A stretch of DNA of 64,000 bases. It comes from Chaetorhynchus papuensis. Taxonomy: Eukaryota; Chordata; Aves; Passeriformes; Rhipiduridae. This document shows, in pieces, positions 59,110-64,000 of this stretch. Position numbers and translations under genes: made by a program. Location: positions 982,601 through 1,046,600 of the forward strand of contig VWYX01000119.1 in the NCBI GenBank assembly GCA_013396525.1. The letters run 5' to 3'. Each line of letters begins with the position of its first letter. Positions within the stretch are counted from its first letter, which is position 1. The notes under the pieces were generated by a model. That model did no database searches. It worked only from the letters and a program-made list of their open reading frames with translations, and had not been told where the DNA came from.

Positions 59110-62100
59110 CTCAGCAGAAGTGACTTTCCAAGTTCATGATGCTAACACAAAGGAGGAAATTGAAGGAGCAAAAGAATATTTTCAGCTCAAGATAAAGATG
59201 TTTGGAACAAAATGTAGTACATCATTATGACACATGGAGAAGAGTTCTCCAACAGCCTCTACCCCAGTCATGTGAGCATTGCACAAAATCACTCCAGTTT
59301 ATCTTGTTAAAATCTGATAACTAAATCCTCATAGTAAGAACTTGGAAATCCTGGTTAACCTCCAATTTAGGAAGGTTTCAGTGAGCACAAATTTCAAGAA
59401 GTGGTGGTCTGTTGTTCTCCATTCCTAGATCATGGACAGCTGAGAAGTAGATGCCTCGAATGTCCCAACTGCACAAGCACAAAAAGTCCAGCCTGGGTGA
59501 TCGCAACAGAGTGCAGAGTGCTCGTTTCCTCAAGATCTCCCCAGCTGAATGTGCTGGTTTTAGAGGTAGCTTTCTTCACAGTGGGTGGCATGGGGCTATG
59601 TTTTGGATTTGTGCTGAACACAGGGTTTATAATGTAGAGATGTTTTTGTTATTGCTGAGCAGGGCTTGCACAGAGCCTTTTCTCCTTTTTGTGTTGCCAC
59701 ACTGGTGAGGAAGTTGGGGGTGCCTGGGAAGCTGTGAGGAGACACAGTCAGGACATGTGACCCAAAGTGATCAAGGGGACATTCCAGACCGTGTGACATC
59801 ATGCTCAGTGTACAAAACTGCAGATTAGAAGGTGGAAGGGGGGACATTTGGAGTGATGGTGTTTGTCTTCTCAAGTCATTGTCATGTGTGATGTGGGCCT
59901 GGTTTCCTGGGGATGGCTGAACACCTGCCTGCTCATGGGGAGCAGTGACTTAATTCCTTGTTTTACTTTGCTTCTGTGTGTGGCTTTTGCTTTCCGTATT
60001 TGGGAAAGCAAAATCTTTATCTCAACCCACGAGTTTTTCAGCTTTTACCCTTCTGATTGTCTCCCAGATCCCGCTGGTGAGGCAGTGAGCGAGGGGCTGC
60101 GCGGGGCTTGGCTGCTGACTGGGCTGAAACTGTGACACCCCGAAAATCTGCACTGATAGACTGCAGAGTGAAATGGGCTGGGTGCCAACACCAAAGTGTC
60201 CTTAAGACATTTTATATGTGGCTCTCCATGCTCAGAACAAATTGTATCCACATGAAAGGAATTCTGCCTTACATTTCAGTCTGCCACAGAAAAACCGATC
60301 AGAGAATACAAATTGACTGTTGCTTAGGCCACTTAACAGATGTAATTATGGGCAAACAGTTATATGCTTGGCTCTTCGGAAGTTCCAGGTTCACAAAGCT
60401 GGGAATTGTTATGCACAAAATCACCTGGAAGAGGAAATTTAAATTTAAAAAATTCATTTATAGCTGGGAAATATTCAAGAAACGAAATGAAAAAGACCAT
60501 AATAAATAGATTTTATTACATAAAAAAAAATAGAGATACATATTATATATATATAATGATAAACAATCTAATGAAAAAAATAGTGTGATTAACGTGTCAA
60601 CCTGCTTAAAAAAAAAGAGATAATACAACCTTAAAAATATGGATAATAATTTTAAAAGACTGAAAGCTGAGAGTAACAAATACCTATCAGCTAACTGTTA
60701 AGAACTGTAGGAAGGTTAGCAGCAGAGGCAGAAATACTCAAGAAGAAGTGAGATCAAGGAACGAAAGGTTAAACATATGGAAATTAACTGGTCCAGCTAA
60801 CTTGTAGTCTCAAGGTGTTAAAAGCTGGTGGAGAAGGTCATCAGACCTTTAATATCGGTTTTCAGTACAGCAGTGATTAAGTTGCAGCTACCTGGCAGAG
60901 AACTGATGCTGCCCCAGTGACTGCAAGAACAAATGGGCTATCCTCCTGCTCTGACAGAGACCCCAGGAGCACCGCAGAGGAGCAGACAAAAGACCTGAGT
61001 TTACGGCTAATAGTAGAGGTAATAACGAACAACAGGTTTATGGAAGGCAGATAGCAGCAAACTATATTGATAACTTTCAAAAATTGAAAGTTTTGTTGTT
61101 AAAGGCTCCACCATTGAAAAATAACCCTGAATTTCTCTAAGATATTCAGCACTGAGACACATAAGAAGCAAACCCAGGTTCACATGATTAAGTGAGAAAT
61201 GAAGTTAATTCTTTGACAGTTTTAAAAGTTATACGGCAACAGAGAGACAGCAATGTTTCTAGGGAGTTTTCTCTGGGGCTAGGTCATAGCTTTGTGCCAT
61301 TTAATATTTTGGAAAATGAAAAAAAACCTCAAATATTTTAAGGGAAACTACATAAATATGTCTAACACTAATAATATGTCTAACAGACAGTAACTGTTCC
61401 TCAGTAAAGGACTATGCAGATAAAGGTACAGATAAATAACCATTTTTGAAAGGAAAAGGAAACATCAGTGGGATAAAAATGAGAGGGAGCATTAGTTCAG
61501 TGAAGAACTGATGAGAAGGAGATCAAAAGTATCTTCCCAGGACAAGGATTTCAGTTCTTAACAGAACTGAAGAGCAGTCCGATGGCAATTCACCTTTGGG
61601 CAGCTTCTCTTTCTTCCAGGCCAAAGCGGGAGTAGGTGCTAAATAGATGAAGGCAAGAGAAAAGAAACAAGCTTTCACTTGGGGTCACTGCAAGAGAAAT
61701 TGAATACCTGCTTTGAAGGAAATATATAAATTTTTAAGAGGTAAATCCACCCCACCCACAGAGAACACCATTCTGGAGAGAGGTCTGGTGCCAGGCATCA
61801 GTCTGTCTCATATAGTAGAGCAGCAGCAGGGTTCAGGCAGGTGCTCCTCAGAAAAGCTGCTGACAATTGTACATGTTCAACACCCCCCACAGGGAGACCC
61901 TGTCTCTGCAAATTCTTACTTGGCAAACAAGTATTTCACTTGAAAAATGCACCGTTTGGAAGGTATAAGGAGATGGATGATTTCAGGAAGAGAGGCAAGC
62001 TAAGAGAGTCTAAGCATCATTGGAAAGTGCTAGGCTAAAGCTAAAAAAAGGTAATTTAAAAGAAATATCATCGCTTGGAGAAAAAAAAAAAATACACAGA

Positions 62101-64000
62101 CTGACCACATCAATGATCCAGCCATCTGTAACACACCTTCTCCAACATGGATGAGACAAGCACAAAAACACCTTGAGATCCTGGACTATGAAAAAATCAC
62201 CATCCATAATTCCACTGTCTAAAGCAACAAGCTTGTGAAAAGTGTGCCGTGGACATAGCAAAATACCTTTTAAGAGTTTGAACAACAGAATACAGAGCTC
62301 TCAAACTGAGTGACTTGAACAGTGGGTGGAAAACACAGTCACTCACAGATGTCCTGAAGGATGGTATTGGCACAGTTGTTTTACAATCAGGGGGCCAAAA
62401 CTAGAAACCAGAGACCTCTCCACTTCTCTGCAGGTGTTATTTAAAAAAAACAAAACCAAAAAAAACCCACCAAAAAAACCCCCAAAACCCTTGCACCCAA
62501 CCACTCATCTAGGAAAGGCAGCTGTGCACACAGTGAGGGCACCAGAAGGTTCACGCGCTCCCTGCAGCCCATGTTAACTGAAACAAACCACAAAACTGCT
62601 GTCGCTTCTCAAGGGGCCTGGCAAACCTCATTTTACCACAGACATATGGAGCTTATTTTTCAGCTTCAGATGTACAATTTGCAAACTGAATGCAAACTTC
62701 AGAAAAAACTCAATTGTTGCAGATACACTCTAAAGAATTAGAAATATGCTGTGGAGAACAGACAAGAGCTTCATACCAATCAGATAAAAAAAACCCAAAA
62801 CAACAGCTGCAAGTCAGATTCCATGAGAACTCTGATTTTGAAAGCTACTGCTAAGGTACAACCCTGTAGACTCTTGGCCCTATTTTCAGATCAAAGAAAT
62901 AATCTCGTAATCTGAAAAGAAACAAAAAATATATTTGAAGACATGAAGATGGTTAACTCTGAGATACCATGGTATCGTAAAACCATGAATGAAGCATTTT
63001 TGGAGATTAAGCATTCTAAGAAGGGCAGAGTTACCAGGATGAAGATGGTCAGGTTTGTTGCATTCAACAAGTAAAGCAAAAGAGCAATTTACTGATCGTG
63101 CTCTTTTTGTTGGTTTTGTTCTGGCATAGTGTCCACATCCCTAGACCCAAATCCTGTCTCTTCTTCAGTCTTCCTAAGCAGCTGCTTCCACTCTGAGAGT
63201 CTGAAGTCAATGGTAGGCAGTGTGAGGTGGGCAGGATGCACCCTCTGGGCTCAGTTCAGCTGCCTCTCCAGACACACACGGAGCACATGCAGATACACAC
63301 ACTGGCCTTTCATAAATCTCCTCCAAGCCTGTTAGGTTTTCCAAAATGTTGTAAATCCCAGAGTCTTCAAAGGAAACCTCTTCAAATACTCCTTTTTCAT
63401 CAGCAGCAAAATTTACTTTCTATTCTATTTTATCTTCCCTCATCCTGAGAAGAGTTTGTGCTGAAGTATGTCTCCTGGAAAGCACCTGATGAGAACAGCA
63501 AGCCTGAAGCACACCAGCAGCAAGAAGGTCAGCCCAAACTGCTGTACCTCAGCACAGTTCCTTCCAGCCAAAACCACCCTAGAGAGTAAAATGTCCAACC
63601 TGCTTGCAAAAAACATTTCTCTTTACAAGTAGTTGCAATGCAAAATAGAGTGCCATAGGGGGAGGAAACTTTTTACAAAAAAAAAAAAGATTGACTACTG
63701 GAATTTATTTAGGTCGACACCAGTGGGACTTTCTCAGAAGGAAGGAAACTTTTTGTGAGCTAAATGTTTACCTCCTTTGTGGGAGCAGCAAATTAGGTGT
63801 TTACTCCTTCAAGCAGTAACAGAAGCCAATACACCTGTTCCTTCCAGATTGTCCCTGCTTTTTTTGGCATGCTATACCCTGAAAATGGCTCCGGTGATCT
63901 GCCATGGGAGGGCCAGGAGGTTTGATAAAATAGGTTGAAGCATTTCTTTCTCAAGTACTAAAAAAACCCAAAGCAGTTAATGGCTGTGCTAGCTAAGAGA
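59110..64000. other. Non-coding to the window end, nothing firmly recognised
   Basis: Contains a short TA-rich run at 60541-60556 and an A/C-rich low-complexity tract at 62443-62490. The plus-strand frame 60108-60509 (133 codons, basic C-terminus) and the minus-strand frame 62010-62285 have no domain or splice support. No transposable element was recognised. Confidence 0.4.
62443..62490. repeat. A/C-rich low-complexity tract
   Basis: Alternating runs of A and C (AAAAAAAACAAAACC and similar). Confidence 0.9.

Overview
This is a 64 kb piece of a vertebrate nuclear genome, most likely from a bird. Every recognisable interspersed repeat is a CR1 LINE 3' fragment: five pieces, covering about 2% of the window. 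No mammalian Alu, L1 or B1 type repeat is visible. The sequence is AT-rich (roughly 40% GC by eye), open reading frames are short, and the only coding-like signals are small blocks bounded by spliceosomal GT/AG sites. No prokaryotic features, rRNA, tRNA or CRISPR were seen.

Layout. 1-222 is an antisense CR1. About 0.3-5.7 kb holds the best gene candidate, on the minus strand: exon-like blocks at 5647-5717, 3841-3965, 3215-3314 and 961-1028. The first three stay in one reading frame when joined, the product is cysteine-containing, and a weak ATTAAA poly(A) signal lies at 321-326. The order and intron positions recall the third cysteine-rich domain of GDNF-receptor-alpha-like proteins (GFRA/GFRAL), but key cysteines are missing and this is unverified. 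Inside its last intron is a 110-120 bp tandem duplication around a (TA)n microsatellite with a single N between the copies (1299-1528), which looks like an assembly join.

About 6-38 kb is largely non-coding. It contains CR1 fragments at 6.2-6.8, 14.9 and 30.4 kb, A-rich tracts, isolated splice-site pairs (9.2, 12.1, 14.2, 16.5, 22.6, 29.6-30.0 kb) and some stretches with the look of conserved regulatory DNA (20.5-21.6, 27.2-27.5, 28.3 kb).

About 38-59 kb carries a second, weaker series of minus-strand exon-like blocks (59067, 56064, 53759, 43116, 41051, 38410). They can be read as one continuous frame ending in a basic C-terminus at 38410. Several are microexon-sized, so chance is a real alternative. 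A sense-strand CR1 lies at 54571-54994. The remainder to 64 kb is unremarkable apart from simple repeats.

Limits: exon calls rest on reading splice motifs and frames by eye. Strong splice motifs occur by chance several times per strand in 64 kb, so most single-exon calls are low confidence. No protein in the window was identified with certainty.
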